Shown: positions 46,643-55,574 of the stretch, piece by piece | Position numbering within the stretch: the stretch's first letter is position 1 | Layout of the letters: each line of letters begins with the position of its first letter | Assembly (NCBI RefSeq): GCF_020805785.1 | Contig: NZ_JAJGZV010000001.1 | Location: 682,001 to 746,000 of the forward strand | Length of the DNA: 64,000 nucleotides | DNA from: Flavobacterium chungbukense | Lineage (GTDB): Bacteria; Bacteroidota; Bacteroidia; Flavobacteriales; Flavobacteriaceae | Direction of reading: 5' to 3' | Notes under the pieces: model-generated | Databases searched by the model: none | The model's input: only the letters and a program-made list of their open reading frames with translations | What the model was told of the DNA's origin: nothing | Position numbers and translations under genes: made by a program

Positions 46643-46667
46643 TGTGGTGCTTCGTCGAGAACTTTTT
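46643..46667 (+). repeat. Shared 25-base intergenic element, copy B
   Basis: The core GCTTCGTCGAGAACTTTTTT matches 21 of 25 positions of the copy at 31883-31907. It lies about 90 bases before the start of the GT2 gene. A function as operator, promoter part or antiterminator recruitment site is possible but unproven. Confidence 0.5.
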
Positions 46668-46755
46668 TTAGTAGCAGACCTTTATTATAATTTTAACATG
46701 GAATTGCAAAAAAACAGTAAACTATAACAACTATTTATAATTAAAAATAAATATT

Positions 46756-47502
46756 ATGAGAGTTACAATCATCACAGTGTGTTATAATAGAAAAAACACT
46801 ATCGAAAAAGCAATTCAAAGTGTATTGGCACAAAATTATAATGATGTCGAGTACATTATTATAGACGGAAATTCGACCGACGGTACAAAAGAAATTATTG
46901 ATACTTATAAAGATCAAGTTAGTAAATATATTTCTGAGCCAGATAAAGGAATGTATGATGCAATCAACAAAGGACTAAAATTAGCTACGGGCGATGTTAT
47001 CGGTTTAATGCATTCTGATGATGAATTTTACGATAAAGATGTTATTGCTAGAATTGCATCACGTTTTGAAAATGAAAAACATATTGATGGAATTTATGGT
47101 GATGGAGTTTATGTTTCTAACGATCAAAAAGAACGCCTAATTCGAAATAGAATAGGAGGTGTTTTTAGTATAAAAAGATTAAAAAAAGGATGGTTGCCAT
47201 TGCACCCTACGGTTTATCTAAAGAAAGATATAATTGATAAACATGGCTTGTATAATCTTGATTTTAAAATTGCATCAGATACAGAATTTTTACTTCGTTA
47301 TCTGTACAAATATGAGATAAAGATGAGTTATATCGATTCTTATCTGGTTAAAATGAGAATGGGCGGAATGAGTACAAGTTTTAAACGTGCTTTTGAAGTG
47401 CTGCAAGAAGATTACAAGATTTATAAGTTTCACGGTTTAGCTGCAACAGGAACTGTTTTTCTTAAAAAAACTCTTGCTTTAAAGCAGTACATCGTTCATT
47501 AA
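46756..47502 (+). CDS. Glycosyltransferase family 2
   Basis: A 248-residue inverting GT-A enzyme. It starts with TIITVCYNRKNTIEKAIQSV. YIIIDGNSTDGTKEIID then carries the first acidic motif, and MHSDDEFY the metal-binding DxD-type motif. PLHPTVYLKKDIID and FKIASDTEFLLRY follow the WcaA-like family order. No membrane segments are present, so it is a soluble or peripheral transferase. It starts a second gene block that continues with the export proteins. Confidence 0.92.
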   Translation: MRVTIITVCYNRKNTIEKAIQSVLAQNYNDVEYIIIDGNSTDGTKEIIDTYKDQVSKYISEPDKGMYDAINKGLKLATGDVIGLMHSDDEFYDKDVIARIASRFENEKHIDGIYGDGVYVSNDQKERLIRNRIGGVFSIKRLKKGWLPLHPTVYLKKDIIDKHGLYNLDFKIASDTEFLLRYLYKYEIKMSYIDSYLVKMRMGGMSTSFKRAFEVLQEDYKIYKFHGLAATGTVFLKKTLALKQYIVH

Positions 47503-47616
47503 AAAGGATAAATTTTGATTCGTTTGTAATCAATTTTTAAAGGGTATAAGTCAATTGCAAAATTTGGATTTACGAAGTTTAGAAGTAACTAATATTAAAT
47601 ATATATTATAATCAAC

Positions 47617-48384
47617 ATGAAGAGAATTTTCCTTACGATAATTTTATTGCTTTTAATAATGTTGGAGTCTTGCACTACCAAGAAACAAATGTTGTACCTA
47701 CAAGATTTAGACAGTTATTCTAATTCAACAGTAACTTATGCTTCTCCAAAAATTCAGCCTAATGATATCTTAAAAGTTGATATTGGAGATATTAATCCGG
47801 TTGTGGCCGCTCCCTTTAATATGACAACGGCTACTACAAACAATCAAAACTCAGTAGAAATGGTAAAATTGTCGGGTTACTTAGTTAATCCCCAAGGAAC
47901 TATCATGATGCCTATTCTAAATGAAGTAAAAGTTGCTGGATTGACACCTGCAAATGCTGAAATTAAAATAAAAGAACGCTTAATAAATGAGAATTATTTA
48001 GTAAGTCCTACAGTACAAGTTCGAGTGCTGAACAATAAATTCACCATTTTAGGAGAGGTAAATGCTCCAGGCGTAATACCTTTTAATGAAGAAACAATCA
48101 GTCTGTTAGAAGCAATAGGTCTAGCACGAGATTTAACTTACTCAGCCATTCGAAAAGATGTAAAATTGATTAGAGAAGTAGATGGAAAACGCTTGGTTTT
48201 TCATGTTGACATGACTACTGCTTCTTGGATGTCTAACCCAAATTTTAGAATAAGACAAAATGATGTAATTGTCGTAGCACCAAATAAACTGAAAGCGAAT
48301 AGTGGAGGACTTATCAAAGACCCAATTCAATTACTAGGTATAGTGGCATCGCTTTCTGCTTTGATTATAGTGATTGCCCAGTAA
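47617..48384 (+). CDS. Wza-like polysaccharide export lipoprotein
   Basis: A 255-residue protein with a lipoprotein signal (MKRIFLTIILLLLIMLESC, lipidated at C19). The Poly_export domain is seen at YASPKIQPNDILKVDIGDIN. A SLBB-like domain follows (NNKFTILGEVNAPGVIPFNE, ISLLEAIGLARDL). The C-terminus has a hydrophobic segment (LLGIVASLSALIIVIAQ). This is the usual shape of flavobacterial Wza homologues, shorter than E. coli Wza. It would form the outer-membrane export channel together with the Wzc-like protein encoded next. Confidence 0.93.
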   Translation: MKRIFLTIILLLLIMLESCTTKKQMLYLQDLDSYSNSTVTYASPKIQPNDILKVDIGDINPVVAAPFNMTTATTNNQNSVEMVKLSGYLVNPQGTIMMPILNEVKVAGLTPANAEIKIKERLINENYLVSPTVQVRVLNNKFTILGEVNAPGVIPFNEETISLLEAIGLARDLTYSAIRKDVKLIREVDGKRLVFHVDMTTASWMSNPNFRIRQNDVIVVAPNKLKANSGGLIKDPIQLLGIVASLSALIIVIAQ

Positions 48385-48480
48385 AAAGAGACAGAATTTA
48401 AAGAGTGTTCAAACATTCATTATTAAATAAAAAATGAGCTATTGTTATTTAAGCAACTGTATCAAATTAATTAAATAAAT

Positions 48481-50820
48481 ATGGATTTCAAAAAAGAATT
48501 TTTAAAGTATTATCAGTATTGGCCTTGGTTTTTACTTAGTTTGATTGTATTCGTGGGTGCGGCATTTATCTTTATAAAAATAACACCTTCTACATACGAA
48601 ACTTCAGCTACCGTATTAATTGACAAAAAACAAGAAGACCAAACAAAAGTAATTACAATTAATACAGCTGAAAAGAATAACGAAGATAATCTAGAAGATG
48701 AGATTAGATTAATGACTTCAAATGAATTTCTGTTGGATGTAGTAAAGAAATTAAATTTAAATTTCAGCTTTTTTGAAAAAGTATACACTGTTCAAAATAA
48801 TAGAGTTAAAGAGGTTCCCTTTGCTTTAATACCTACTGTTTCAAAAGATTCTTTACCAGAAGCATCATATGAAATTAAAATAATTAAAGAAGGTTTTGTT
48901 GTAACAGACTTAGAAACAGAAGAAGTCTTTAATGTGAAAGGATATGCTAGCAATGAAGTTATTGATGGTTTACCATTTAAAATTCAGCTTTCTGCAAAAG
49001 GGAAAAAAGATCCAGCCAAGTATTTTGAAAGCGAATACAAAGTAAGTGTTGAACCTACTGCTTTGGCTGTGAAAAATCTGAAATTAGCTCTTTCAGTTAC
49101 TACAGACGAAAAAGCTAAAGGAGTTATAGAGCTTAGCCATGTCGGATCGAGCCCAGTTCGCTCAAGAGATATTTTAAGTGAAATTATTGTTTTACTAGAT
49201 CAGCATATTGTTTTAAACAAGCAGAAAGTCTTTAAAAACACAGTTTCTTATTTAAACCAAAGAATTAAAAATTTCTCTAAAGAGAAAGATTCTATCGAAA
49301 GCATAAAAGAAAAATATCTACAAAACAATGAGATTGCAGTAATGGATAATTATGTAGTAGAAAAAACAGCAGATAGAAGTCATAAAATTGAAAATTCGTC
49401 ACTTAACGAAAAACAAATTTCTCTTGCAAATTTTGCACTTAACGATATCAGACAAGCTGGTCCAACACAAACATTAGGAACAGGATATAATTTAGATTCT
49501 CCTTCTGTAAATCAAATGCTTATAAATTATAATGCAAAGATTTTAGATAGCCAAATGATTTTGGAAAGAGCACAACCAAATAATCCTGCGTATATAAGTT
49601 TAATGACGCAATTAAGGGTTCAAAAACAGGAATTATTAAATACTCTTCAAGGATATTTAAATTTTCTAAACCAAAATAGCAAAGCGAATAGAGCTGAGCA
49701 AAATATTGCAGATGCAAAATTAAAAAGCATTCCAACACAGGATAAGGTTCTAGGTAACATCAACAGCAGTCTTTCCTTAAAAGAAGAAACCTATGTTGCT
49801 CTATTGCAAAAAAGAGAAGAGGCTGTTTTAAATGGTGCAATACTAGAATCAAATTTAAAAACTCTAAATGCTCCTGAAACAAATTATTCAGCGATTTTTC
49901 CTCAGCCTAAAGCGTTTATGATTGGTGCCTTTTTGTTTGGTTTATTGCTTCCTTTTGGAATAGTATATCTTCGTTTGTTCTTAGACACTAAGCTTCATAA
50001 CGAAGAAGATATTCAGAAAGTAATTGCAGATGTTCCTATTTTAGGTCATATTCCTAAAATAAGTCGTAATGAAAGGCTGAATAACACAGCAACCTCAAGA
50101 TCTATGATTGCAGAAGCATCACGTGCTCTCGTATCCAACATATCTTATCTGTTGCCTAAAAGGATTGAAAATAAAGGAAATGTAATATTATTTACATCAT
50201 CTATTCAAGGAGAAGGAAAATCGTTTTGTGCTTTTCATAATGCAGTTACACTTAGTAATCTGAATAAAAAAGTTTTATTGATCGGTATTGATTTAAGAAA
50301 CCCACAATTGCATGATTATTTTAATATTGATAGAAAAGAAGCTGGCCTTTCGAATTTTTTAGCTAACAAAAGTGTTGATTGGAAAGAATTTTTGCAAAAA
50401 GACAATAGTTATTCTAAAAATCTTGATGTGCTTTTTGCAGGAGAGACACCTCCAAATCCTTCACAGTTAATAACCAATTCTAATTTTGAAGCATTAATTG
50501 AAGAAGCCAAACTTGTTTACGATTTTATCATCTTAGATACGGCTCCAGTACAAATAGTTTCAGATACACTTAACTTCAGTTACTTAGCAGATGTTACTGT
50601 GTTTGTAGTCAAATATGATTTTACAGATAAGAGCAATTTGGTTCAAGCAAGCAGTCTTATCAAAAAACAACAGCTAAAAAATGTTGGAATCCTTATTAAC
50701 GGTGTTGTGATGAAAACAGCCTATGGTTACGGATATGGTGTAAACTACGGTTATCAATATAAAGAAGCAAAAGAAAAAAAACCTTGGTATAAAAGAGGCG
50801 TTGCGATAAAAGAAGCATGA
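48481..50820 (+). CDS. Wzc-like polysaccharide co-polymerase and tyrosine autokinase
   Basis: A 779-residue inner-membrane protein. Two membrane segments (WPWFLLSLIVFVGAAFIFIK near 14-33 and AFMIGAFLFGLLLPFGIVYL near 478-497) flank a coiled-coil-rich periplasmic region. The cytoplasmic BY-kinase domain has Walker A in SSIQGEGKS (near 571-580), Walker A' in LLIGIDLRNP and Walker B in FIILDTAP. The C-terminus carries a tyrosine cluster (AYGYGYGVNYGYQY) for autophosphorylation. It controls chain length and export together with the Wza-like protein. The matching phosphatase is not in the window. Confidence 0.95.
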   Translation: MDFKKEFLKYYQYWPWFLLSLIVFVGAAFIFIKITPSTYETSATVLIDKKQEDQTKVITINTAEKNNEDNLEDEIRLMTSNEFLLDVVKKLNLNFSFFEKVYTVQNNRVKEVPFALIPTVSKDSLPEASYEIKIIKEGFVVTDLETEEVFNVKGYASNEVIDGLPFKIQLSAKGKKDPAKYFESEYKVSVEPTALAVKNLKLALSVTTDEKAKGVIELSHVGSSPVRSRDILSEIIVLLDQHIVLNKQKVFKNTVSYLNQRIKNFSKEKDSIESIKEKYLQNNEIAVMDNYVVEKTADRSHKIENSSLNEKQISLANFALNDIRQAGPTQTLGTGYNLDSPSVNQMLINYNAKILDSQMILERAQPNNPAYISLMTQLRVQKQELLNTLQGYLNFLNQNSKANRAEQNIADAKLKSIPTQDKVLGNINSSLSLKEETYVALLQKREEAVLNGAILESNLKTLNAPETNYSAIFPQPKAFMIGAFLFGLLLPFGIVYLRLFLDTKLHNEEDIQKVIADVPILGHIPKISRNERLNNTATSRSMIAEASRALVSNISYLLPKRIENKGNVILFTSSIQGEGKSFCAFHNAVTLSNLNKKVLLIGIDLRNPQLHDYFNIDRKEAGLSNFLANKSVDWKEFLQKDNSYSKNLDVLFAGETPPNPSQLITNSNFEALIEEAKLVYDFIILDTAPVQIVSDTLNFSYLADVTVFVVKYDFTDKSNLVQASSLIKKQQLKNVGILINGVVMKTAYGYGYGVNYGYQYKEAKEKKPWYKRGVAIKEA

Positions 50821-50859
50821 ACAAAAGAATGTGTACCTCTCAAAACTAAACAAAATAAA

Positions 50860-51270
50860 ATGGTTTACAAAATAGTTGTTCTAGTGTTGTTGTTCTTTGT
50901 CATTGCTGCAGTTTTTTATTTTTCGTGGCTATCAGATCCTAGTTTTATGGAAGAAAGTTATTTGCCAGTGTGGTTATTAAATTGGAGTAATAAATATTAC
51001 AATTTACGCACAGCTATTCCTTTTTTAGCTTTAGGTTTCTTATTAGAAATCTACACGGAATATAACGGCTTTAACAACAATAAAAAATTGAATTTTAAAC
51101 AAAATATAGTTTTTGCTGCAATTATTGTTTGTGTAGCGGAGGGAGGGCAGTTTATAATTCAAAGAAGAAACCCTGATCTAATGGATGTTTTCTACGGAAT
51201 TGCCGGAAGTATTATAGGAGCAGTAAGTTATAATTTATTGAAAAAATTAAGAAATGCGAAACAGACATAA
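50860..51270 (+). CDS. VanZ-family membrane protein
   Basis: A 136-residue protein with four hydrophobic segments, the last in YGIAGSIIGAVSYNLL. The CVAEGGQFIIQRRNPDLMDV motif is the conserved core of VanZ-like proteins (E-x-x-Q...R-x-x-D-x-x-D). The function of this family is unclear; it is often found in envelope and polysaccharide loci. The gene overlaps the start of the sugar-transferase gene by 17 bases, so it is clearly in the operon. Confidence 0.85.
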   Translation: MVYKIVVLVLLFFVIAAVFYFSWLSDPSFMEESYLPVWLLNWSNKYYNLRTAIPFLALGFLLEIYTEYNGFNNNKKLNFKQNIVFAAIIVCVAEGGQFIIQRRNPDLMDVFYGIAGSIIGAVSYNLLKKLRNAKQT

Positions 51271-52654
51271 ATTTACTTTCATAATGTGTTGTGCTATTGC
51301 TGATATGATTGCAATGGTGTTTGGAACAATAATATTTTTGAATTTTGCGATTGAAGAAAAAGTAGGCTGGAATACCCTATTTGTAAATAAGATGATTCCT
51401 ATTACAATTCTTAGCTGGTTGTTTTCAGTTACTTATTTTCAATTATATAGAGTAGACGTTCTTTTTAGTTTAGATGAATTTTTTCGTAACAGCTGGAGAG
51501 CTTTTTTTACACAAAGAGTTTTGTGGCACGGATACATTTTCATTTTTCAAGATGATGTCTTGTATTTCTTTGGAACAAAGGCAAATTTAATTCAGCTAAG
51601 TTTCTTACTGTCTTACTTTTTATTATCCAGAATCCTTTTTACGCTAGTGATAGGAAAAATTAAGGGATGGGTTTTTAAACAGTACACAGTTGCAATTTGG
51701 GGATTTAATAAAACAAGTATCGAATTGGCTTCTCACCTAGAAAGCAATTCGTTCTTTATAAACTTTGTAGGTATTCTAAATGAAAATTCATCAGATGAAT
51801 ACACCAATAATGAAGATTTTTCTTTAGCGCTTTGTGCCGGTATTGATAAAGCTTCAAGAGATAATATTAATGAATTGTACATTGTTTCTAAACCTGATTT
51901 TATTTCAGATTTGAATGATTTTTTTGAGCTTGGCGATAAACATTGCATGCGTTTGAAATTTGTTCCGGATTTTTCGTCCATTTCAAAAAAGCATTTTAAT
52001 TCAAGCCATTTAAATAATTTTCATGTTATAAAGCCTCGTTTTGAACCATTACAGAATGCGTATAACAGATTAGCAAAAAGAATATTCGATCTTGTTTTTA
52101 GCATACTAGTTATTGTTTTCATCCTGTCTTGGTTATATCCTTTGTTGGCTATAATTATAAAAAAACAAAGTCCAGGACCAGTTCTGTTTAAACAAATGAG
52201 AACAGGGAAAAAGAACCAGAGCTTTTGGTGTTATAAATTCAGAAGTATGTACGTTAATAATGCCAATGAAGCTCAACAAGCGCAGAAAGGCGATAGCAGG
52301 ATAACGCCGATTGGAAAATTTATCCGCCGTACTAGTTTAGATGAAATGCCCCAGTTCTTTAATGTTTTGATCGGAAATATGAGTGTTGTAGGGCCTCGTC
52401 CTCACATGATTAAACATACGTCAGACTATAACGATCACATCAATAATTTTATGGTTCGTCATTTTGTAAAACCGGGAATTACTGGTTTGGCTCAGGTTTC
52501 TGGCCTGCGTGGAGAAACAAAGAAGGTGTCTGATATGAAACGACGCGTAACTACAGACATTGAATACGTACAGCGCTGGAGCTTAATAAAGGATATTAAA
52601 ATTTGCTTTTTGACTGTAATTGTAACCTTAAAAGGAGATAAAAATGCCTTTTAA
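51254..52654 (+). CDS. WcaJ-like undecaprenyl-phosphate sugar-1-phosphate transferase
   Basis: A 466-residue polyisoprenyl-phosphate hexose-1-phosphate transferase. The N-terminal half has four membrane segments and a CoA-binding-like nucleotide fold (VAIWGFNKTSIELASHLE). The catalytic C-terminal domain starts at AKRIFDLVFSILVIVFILSW. SPGPVLFKQMRTGKKNQSFW, YKFRSMYVN, RRTSLDEMPQFFNVLIGNMS and VVGPRPHM follow in order. It would start repeat-unit assembly by loading the first sugar phosphate, often glucose in this subgroup, onto undecaprenyl phosphate. Confidence 0.95.
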   Translation: MRNRHKFTFIMCCAIADMIAMVFGTIIFLNFAIEEKVGWNTLFVNKMIPITILSWLFSVTYFQLYRVDVLFSLDEFFRNSWRAFFTQRVLWHGYIFIFQDDVLYFFGTKANLIQLSFLLSYFLLSRILFTLVIGKIKGWVFKQYTVAIWGFNKTSIELASHLESNSFFINFVGILNENSSDEYTNNEDFSLALCAGIDKASRDNINELYIVSKPDFISDLNDFFELGDKHCMRLKFVPDFSSISKKHFNSSHLNNFHVIKPRFEPLQNAYNRLAKRIFDLVFSILVIVFILSWLYPLLAIIIKKQSPGPVLFKQMRTGKKNQSFWCYKFRSMYVNNANEAQQAQKGDSRITPIGKFIRRTSLDEMPQFFNVLIGNMSVVGPRPHMIKHTSDYNDHINNFMVRHFVKPGITGLAQVSGLRGETKKVSDMKRRVTTDIEYVQRWSLIKDIKICFLTVIVTLKGDKNAF

Positions 52655-52719
52655 TAAAAAATGAACTTAAAAATAGACTCAAAATAATTTAAAAATAAAC
52701 TAATAAAACTAATAGAATC

Positions 52720-52923
52720 ATGGACATAACTAATTACTTAATCGGTTTACTTACAGGAGTTTCTGTTACAACCTTTTTTATCGGAAAAGAATGGTATAAA
52801 TATTATACTAAGTACACTATCCAACAAAAACAATTGGATCGAATTTTAAAATTGAATGACAAAATCAAAAAAATTAAAACTTTGAGTCCATCTGAAACTC
52901 AAAATTACAACGTTGGCGTTTAA
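52720..52923 (+). CDS. Small membrane-anchored protein of unknown function
   Basis: A 67-residue protein with one N-terminal hydrophobic segment (YLIGLLTGVSVTTFFIG) followed by a lysine-rich, probably helical cytoplasmic part (QQKQLDRILKLNDKIKKIK). It lies 65 bases after the WcaJ-like gene in the same direction and is probably the last gene of the operon. No family was recognised. The layout resembles small accessory subunits of membrane enzymes, but nothing more can be claimed. Confidence 0.6.
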   Translation: MDITNYLIGLLTGVSVTTFFIGKEWYKYYTKYTIQQKQLDRILKLNDKIKKIKTLSPSETQNYNVGV

Positions 52924-53089
52924 GACTGTTTATATTTAGATTTTTCCTTTGTACTCTTATAGATTACGTTAAATCAATTAAGTGTGCTTTTTAGTGAAGT
53001 GAAATAAAAAATATTTACTTTTTGAATTTTTTACTTGTTTTTGATATCGGGTAAAAATAAAATGCTGGCAAAAGTTTAGACGATTTTAT

Positions 53090-53149
53090 GATTAAATCTA
53101 AAAGGAATTAGCTCGAAAAATATCGGGCTTATCCCTTTTAGATTTAGTC
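53090..53149. other. Long imperfect hairpin
   Basis: The arms 53090-53105 and 53134-53149 pair over 16 positions with a single T-G mismatch (cores CTAAAAGG and CCTTTTAG). Inside, GCTCGA pairs with TCGGGC. No T run follows, so it is not an ordinary terminator. Confidence 0.6.
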
Positions 53150-53268
53150 GTAGTACAAAGTTGTCGCCATATGTTAAAATGCTCTCCTAAATCTTCCATT
53201 TTTAGTCTCTTATTAATTGCTTAGCAATTCTTTTTGTAGACTCTTTCCTTGTTATACGTTGCCAAATC

Positions 53269-53306
53269 ACTCTTATATGATAATATTTAATAAGAGTCCC
53301 TTTTTT
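53269..53306 (+). terminator. Candidate terminator of the exopolysaccharide operon
   Basis: ACTCTTAT pairs with ATAAGAGT (8 pairs) around a 13-base loop, followed by CCC and six T. It lies 346 bases after the last gene, so the 3' untranslated region would be long. Confidence 0.45.
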
Positions 53307-53530
53307 GCGATAAATAATAGCCCCTTTTGTGTTTGGTATTTTTAATAGAAATCTATTCGTTTGATTTTTTACAGTATTCTAGTAAAATTTCAGACTAAGA
53401 TTACTATAGCCTTCGCTTTTTTTCAAGAGCGAAAGCTTTGCTTTATGTATAATAAAAGTTTCGGTATAAATACTATAACGGAACATAAAACGGGGTATGT
53501 ATGTCATTAAAATATAATTTGTTTTAAGAG

Positions 53531-53980
53531 ATGGTCAATAAAGAGAGAGTTCTGGTTCGAGATAATAAGGGGATTTTTTTAAAAATGTTCAAAAGAAAAT
53601 TTAAAGATGAATTTGAATTTTCTGAGGATTCGTTTTTGTTAGAAAATGAAAAAAAGTCAAATTCTTATGATCATTCTGTGTTTGTAGTTTATGAATATTC
53701 TGAACTATTGGATTTCTTTGAATTAGAAGGAATAAATAACAATTTCATGGTTTGTTTATTTAGTAAACATTTGTATAATAGCTTGTCTATGATTGAAGAA
53801 ATCAAAGATTTAATTTTGATTGATGCTTCAAAGAGTAAAACAGAAATTTTTCAGGATTTAAGAACCTATTTCAAATCTTCTAGTTTAATTCCGAAAATTT
53901 CCAATAAAACTTTTGGAAAATCACAGATGCAGCAAAAACAACTCGAAGTTTTGCAAAGAGCATTATTTTTTATGATGTAA
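53531..53980 (+). CDS. Unknown protein, possibly a degenerate receiver-like domain
   Basis: A 149-residue protein with alternating short strands and helices: RVLVRDNKGIFLKMFKRKF, SVFVVYEYSELLDFF, NNFMVCLFSKHLYNSLSMIE and IKDLILIDASKSKTEIFQDL. The pattern recalls a response-regulator receiver fold, but the usual phospho-acceptor aspartate pocket is not convincing. No output domain is present; the C-terminus has a glutamine-rich stretch (SQMQQKQLEVLQ). It stands alone between the exopolysaccharide operon and a terminator. Its function is unknown. Confidence 0.55.
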   Translation: MVNKERVLVRDNKGIFLKMFKRKFKDEFEFSEDSFLLENEKKSNSYDHSVFVVYEYSELLDFFELEGINNNFMVCLFSKHLYNSLSMIEEIKDLILIDASKSKTEIFQDLRTYFKSSSLIPKISNKTFGKSQMQQKQLEVLQRALFFMM

Positions 53981-54015
53981 ATAATTTAATAAAGAAAACT
54001 TCTTGTATAAAGTAG

Positions 54016-54048
54016 AAAAGACCACTCGATTGAGTGGTCTTTTTTTTT
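54016..54048 (+). terminator. Rho-independent terminator
   Basis: AAAAGACCACTC pairs with GAGTGGTCTTTT around GATT and is followed by further T. It lies 35 bases after the 149-residue gene. Confidence 0.88.
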
Positions 54049-54128
54049 AAAGTATATTTTTTATTAACTACTAAATACCGTAACTTAGTGTAAAAGGCTT
54101 AAAATAAAACCCTAAATCACAAGTAAGA

Positions 54129-54950
54129 ATGCATTTTAAATCGATATTAATTTTCCTTATTTTATATTCAATACAATCCAATTCACAAATTGTAGAAGAG
54201 AAAAAAAACTTTAGAGCCGCAGATTCATTGCTAAAAGAAAATAGTTTTTCTGTTCACCGAGATAATTATTTTTTGACAGGTGTACCCATAAATGAACCCA
54301 TTACCCGCAATTCTGCCGATGTTAAATACCAAGTTAGTTTTAAGCTTCGATTGAACTCAAAGCCAATTTTGGGTGGCTTTTTTCCTTATTTAATGTATAC
54401 ACAGAAAGCTTTCTGGGATATTTATGCGAGTTCTAAACCTTTTTCAGAAATCAATTTTAATCCAGGGGTTGCAATGGTGCGTCCGTTTTATCTCAAAGGC
54501 GGAAGACTTACTTATGGAGCAATTTCTTTTGAACACGAATCAAACGGAAGAGACTCCATTTATTCCAGAACTTGGAATATGCTTGCATTTTCATTAAAAT
54601 CGCAAGTTTCTCCAAGATGGACAGTTGGAATCAGAGGTTGGATTCCTTTAGTAGATAAAGAAGATAATCCTGGATTAACCAAATATGTTGGTTATGGTGA
54701 AGCAAGTGCAACCTATCAAATACAGCCAGGAAGATGGAGTGCGGATCTTCTTTTTAGAAAAGGAAGCGGACTAATTAATTATGGATCACTTCAGACACAA
54801 TTAAACTGGAGACCTTACAAAAGCGAAAATTATTATGTAACCTTACAATGGTTTGTAGGATATACAGAAAGTTTGATTGATTATCAGGAACATAAAAGTA
54901 TGATTCGTCTCGGATTTACAATTAAACCGGAAGGTATGGGGATTTTCTAA
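54129..54950 (+). CDS. Outer-membrane phospholipase A (OMPLA-like)
   Basis: A 273-residue protein with a signal peptide (MHFKSILIFLILYSIQSNS, then Q). The active-site segment FEHESNGRDS holds H136 and S138, and SRTWN places the polar N150 at the third catalytic position, as in E. coli PldA (H142, S144, N156). The rest is made of amphipathic strands for a 12-stranded barrel. It would hydrolyse phospholipids that reach the outer leaflet of the outer membrane. It is monocistronic on the plus strand and converges on a small minus-strand gene. Confidence 0.9.
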   Translation: MHFKSILIFLILYSIQSNSQIVEEKKNFRAADSLLKENSFSVHRDNYFLTGVPINEPITRNSADVKYQVSFKLRLNSKPILGGFFPYLMYTQKAFWDIYASSKPFSEINFNPGVAMVRPFYLKGGRLTYGAISFEHESNGRDSIYSRTWNMLAFSLKSQVSPRWTVGIRGWIPLVDKEDNPGLTKYVGYGEASATYQIQPGRWSADLLFRKGSGLINYGSLQTQLNWRPYKSENYYVTLQWFVGYTESLIDYQEHKSMIRLGFTIKPEGMGIF

Positions 54951-54956
54951 ACTCCT

Positions 54957-55148
54957 TTAATTTATCAATTGCTGAAGCTGGTCAATAAATTTCGAATGAA
55001 TTTCTTTTCCTTCTCGATATTGTTCAATGGTCATTCCGTACAAATAAATAGAATCTGAAATAGTCGTTGCAGTTGGTTTCTTAAAATGTAGATCCTTTTC
55101 TTTATCAGGAAATTTTTCTTTCAACTCTGTAGTGATTTGATTGGTCAT
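54957..55148 (-). CDS. Small protein of unknown function
   Basis: A 63-residue protein (MTNQITTELKEKFPDKEKDL and so on, ending IHSKFIDQLQQLIN). It has no signal peptide, membrane segment or motif; the second half looks helical. It lies 35 bases after the 89-residue gene on the same strand, so the two may be one transcript under the divergent regulator. No family was recognised. Confidence 0.55.
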   Translation of the reverse strand: MTNQITTELKEKFPDKEKDLHFKKPTATTISDSIYLYGMTIEQYREGKEIHSKFIDQLQQLIN

Positions 55149-55183
55149 GTTATTTGAAATTAATTATAATGATGAAAAGTAAA

Positions 55184-55453
55184 CTAAGAAATCAAAAGAT
55201 TGATTTTCTCGATAGCTTGTTTGTTTTCATTTGCAACTTCAACTAAAGCAAGTAAAATATCATTTCTAAGAATGGTTCTATTTCTCACATTTCTAATGAG
55301 TGCTTTAGAGGGAGCAATGTGTCCTTTTTCAACAATACGGTTTAAAGTTAGGTCTACATACGTAGCAGGTAAATGCTTGTTAATAAATTCATAAGCTTTT
55401 TGATTGTGAGAATTATCTTCTTTAAAATTACGGTTATTGATTAATTTTGACAT
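55184..55453 (-). CDS. Small putative DNA-binding protein
   Basis: An 89-residue protein. The central part (ATYVDLTLNRIVEKGHIAPS followed by KALIRNVRNRTILRNDILLA) resembles the helix-turn-helix of small regulators found in flavobacterial genomes and phage-like regions, with a basic recognition-helix candidate at IRNVRNRT. It is transcribed divergently from an XRE-type repressor gene 121 bases away, with which it may form a switch. The family assignment is tentative. Confidence 0.6.
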   Translation of the reverse strand: MSKLINNRNFKEDNSHNQKAYEFINKHLPATYVDLTLNRIVEKGHIAPSKALIRNVRNRTILRNDILLALVEVANENKQAIEKINLLIS

Positions 55454-55574
55454 ATATTTGCATTTTATAACTTAATATTTCCATATTCAATGTAAATGTA
55501 GGAATAATATTATATTATCATGTGCTTTATTATGTTAAAAAATATATTATCAATACATTTTTTATTGAATTTAA

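Larger units (their letters stand above)
46303..46755. promoter_or_regulatory. Internal control region of the exopolysaccharide locus
   Basis: A 453-base non-coding region that probably holds a promoter for the GT2/export/kinase genes. It contains the TTCCTTATTTAGGAA palindrome (46572-46586) and copy B of the shared 25-base element (46643-46667). No gene or clear terminator was seen. Confidence 0.5.
52924..53530. other. Structured non-coding region after the exopolysaccharide operon
   Basis: A 607-base gap without a gene but rich in inverted repeats. At 53090-53149 a stem of 16 pairs with one mismatch encloses a second, inner stem. At 53212-53226 AATTGC pairs with GCAATT around TTA. At 53269-53297 ACTCTTAT pairs with ATAAGAGT just before CCC and a T run, which looks like a terminator. 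A small RNA or a processed 3' untranslated region could lie here. Confidence 0.45.
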
